Part shown: positions 63,595 to 64,000 of the stretch, one piece after another
How the letters are laid out: every line of letters starts with the position of its first letter
How positions within the stretch are numbered: position 1 is the stretch's first letter
Position numbers and translations under genes: made by a program
Assembly: GCA_021307315.1 (NCBI GenBank)
Contig: JAJSPD010000117.1
Location: forward strand, 1-64,000
Length of the DNA: 64,000 bases
From: Bisporella sp. PMI_857
Taxonomy: Eukaryota > Ascomycota > Leotiomycetes > Helotiales > Helotiaceae
Direction: 5' to 3'
Notes under the pieces: generated by a model
What the model was told of the DNA's origin: nothing
Database searches by the model: none
The model's input: the letters and a program-made list of their open reading frames with translations, nothing else

Positions 63595-64000
63595 TACTAT
63601 ATAAACATGTAGACCTTCTCGGCCCTCGCTTAGATTTCCTAAATGAGGACACTCGTCCGAATGCAGTAACCCGAAGGGCTGCGGATGGGGCGTTCTGATT
63701 AGATAAGGTTAACAACTCAAGGCGAACGGGGATCTCGATCCGTGGATCTCAGGGAGAAGGACTCAAAGGTGTGAACGACTATCAATTGTTATAACGAAGA
63801 GAACAAGCTACAGACAGAAGGGGGGAAGGAAAGCAGTGCCTTATATACAGGAGGCTGGCCAGGGGCCAGCCTAAGCGAGCCCTGTGGTGTCAGGGGCCAA
63901 GCTCTAAGCGAGACAGGGCCAGGGCCGTGATAATATGTATTAAAGTTTAACTTGTGGTTTAATTTTCTTTTATAAAATGCTGTTTCTAAAATAACCTGTC
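63595..64000. other. right edge, possible truncated LTR
   Basis: No gene. From about 63790 the sequence has a CCTTATATACAGG TATA-like motif and a GGCTGGCCAGGGGCCAGCC palindrome, reminiscent of an LTR promoter region, but no paired ends are visible before the window stops. Confidence 0.35.

Overview
The window looks like a transposon-rich accessory segment from a filamentous ascomycete (Pezizomycotina, possibly Leotiomycetes). The evidence is short 45-140 bp introns with GT..AG ends and TACTAAC/CTAAC-like branch sites, fungus-specific families (Zn2Cys6/fungal_trans regulator, 2EXR protein, PAQR/HlyIII receptor, CVNH lectin, fungal Scm3), and fungal transposons (RepHel Helitrons, Fot1/pogo-like DDE elements, a hAT relic, 5'-truncated LINEs and many solo LTRs). 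Lineage placement is inference. Layout: 1-11 kb holds gene-like islands: a membrane-protein fragment, a three-exon histone H2A.Z copy ending at a tail stop, a beta-propeller protein, a SUR7-like remnant, a PAQR receptor, a Ras-like GTPase and another membrane protein, with a LINE tail and a solo LTR between them. 11-17 kb is a nested transposon cluster: a pogo element with an LTR inside, two opposed LTRs, a 29-bp minisatellite, a stop-riddled gene, a hAT C-terminus and a 308-bp MITE. 17-18.5 kb holds one intact protein with a duplicated domain. 19.7-29.8 kb carries two Helitrons joined tail to head. The first is decayed and appears to carry an extra 320-aa gene; the second is an internal-deletion derivative. 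30-35 kb has a second pogo element and a LINE. 36-50 kb is a gene-bearing stretch: CVNH protein, a small two-exon protein, an Scm3-like centromere gene decaying by frameshifts, a 2EXR protein, a Zn2Cys6 regulator with one in-frame TAG, and a small secreted protein. 50-56.5 kb contains a second Helitron lineage, a gene interrupted by both an LTR and a MITE, another MITE and two more LTRs. 56.9-63.6 kb is a near-intact Helitron, the best candidate source for the deleted copy at 27.8-29.8 kb. How it fits together: the Helitron RepHel proteins (zinc-finger leader, N-terminal domain, HUH Rep, PIF1 helicase, separately spliced last exon) are the only apparently near-functional mobility machinery; the other elements look like relics. 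Many in-frame stops sit where CAA, CAG or CGA could have become TAA, TAG or TGA, which fits C-to-T decay such as RIP or methyl-cytosine deamination. Several disrupted genes become readable once 5-bp or TA target duplications are recognised, giving relative insertion order. I saw no tRNA, rRNA or CRISPR array. Exon structures were read by eye and are predictions.
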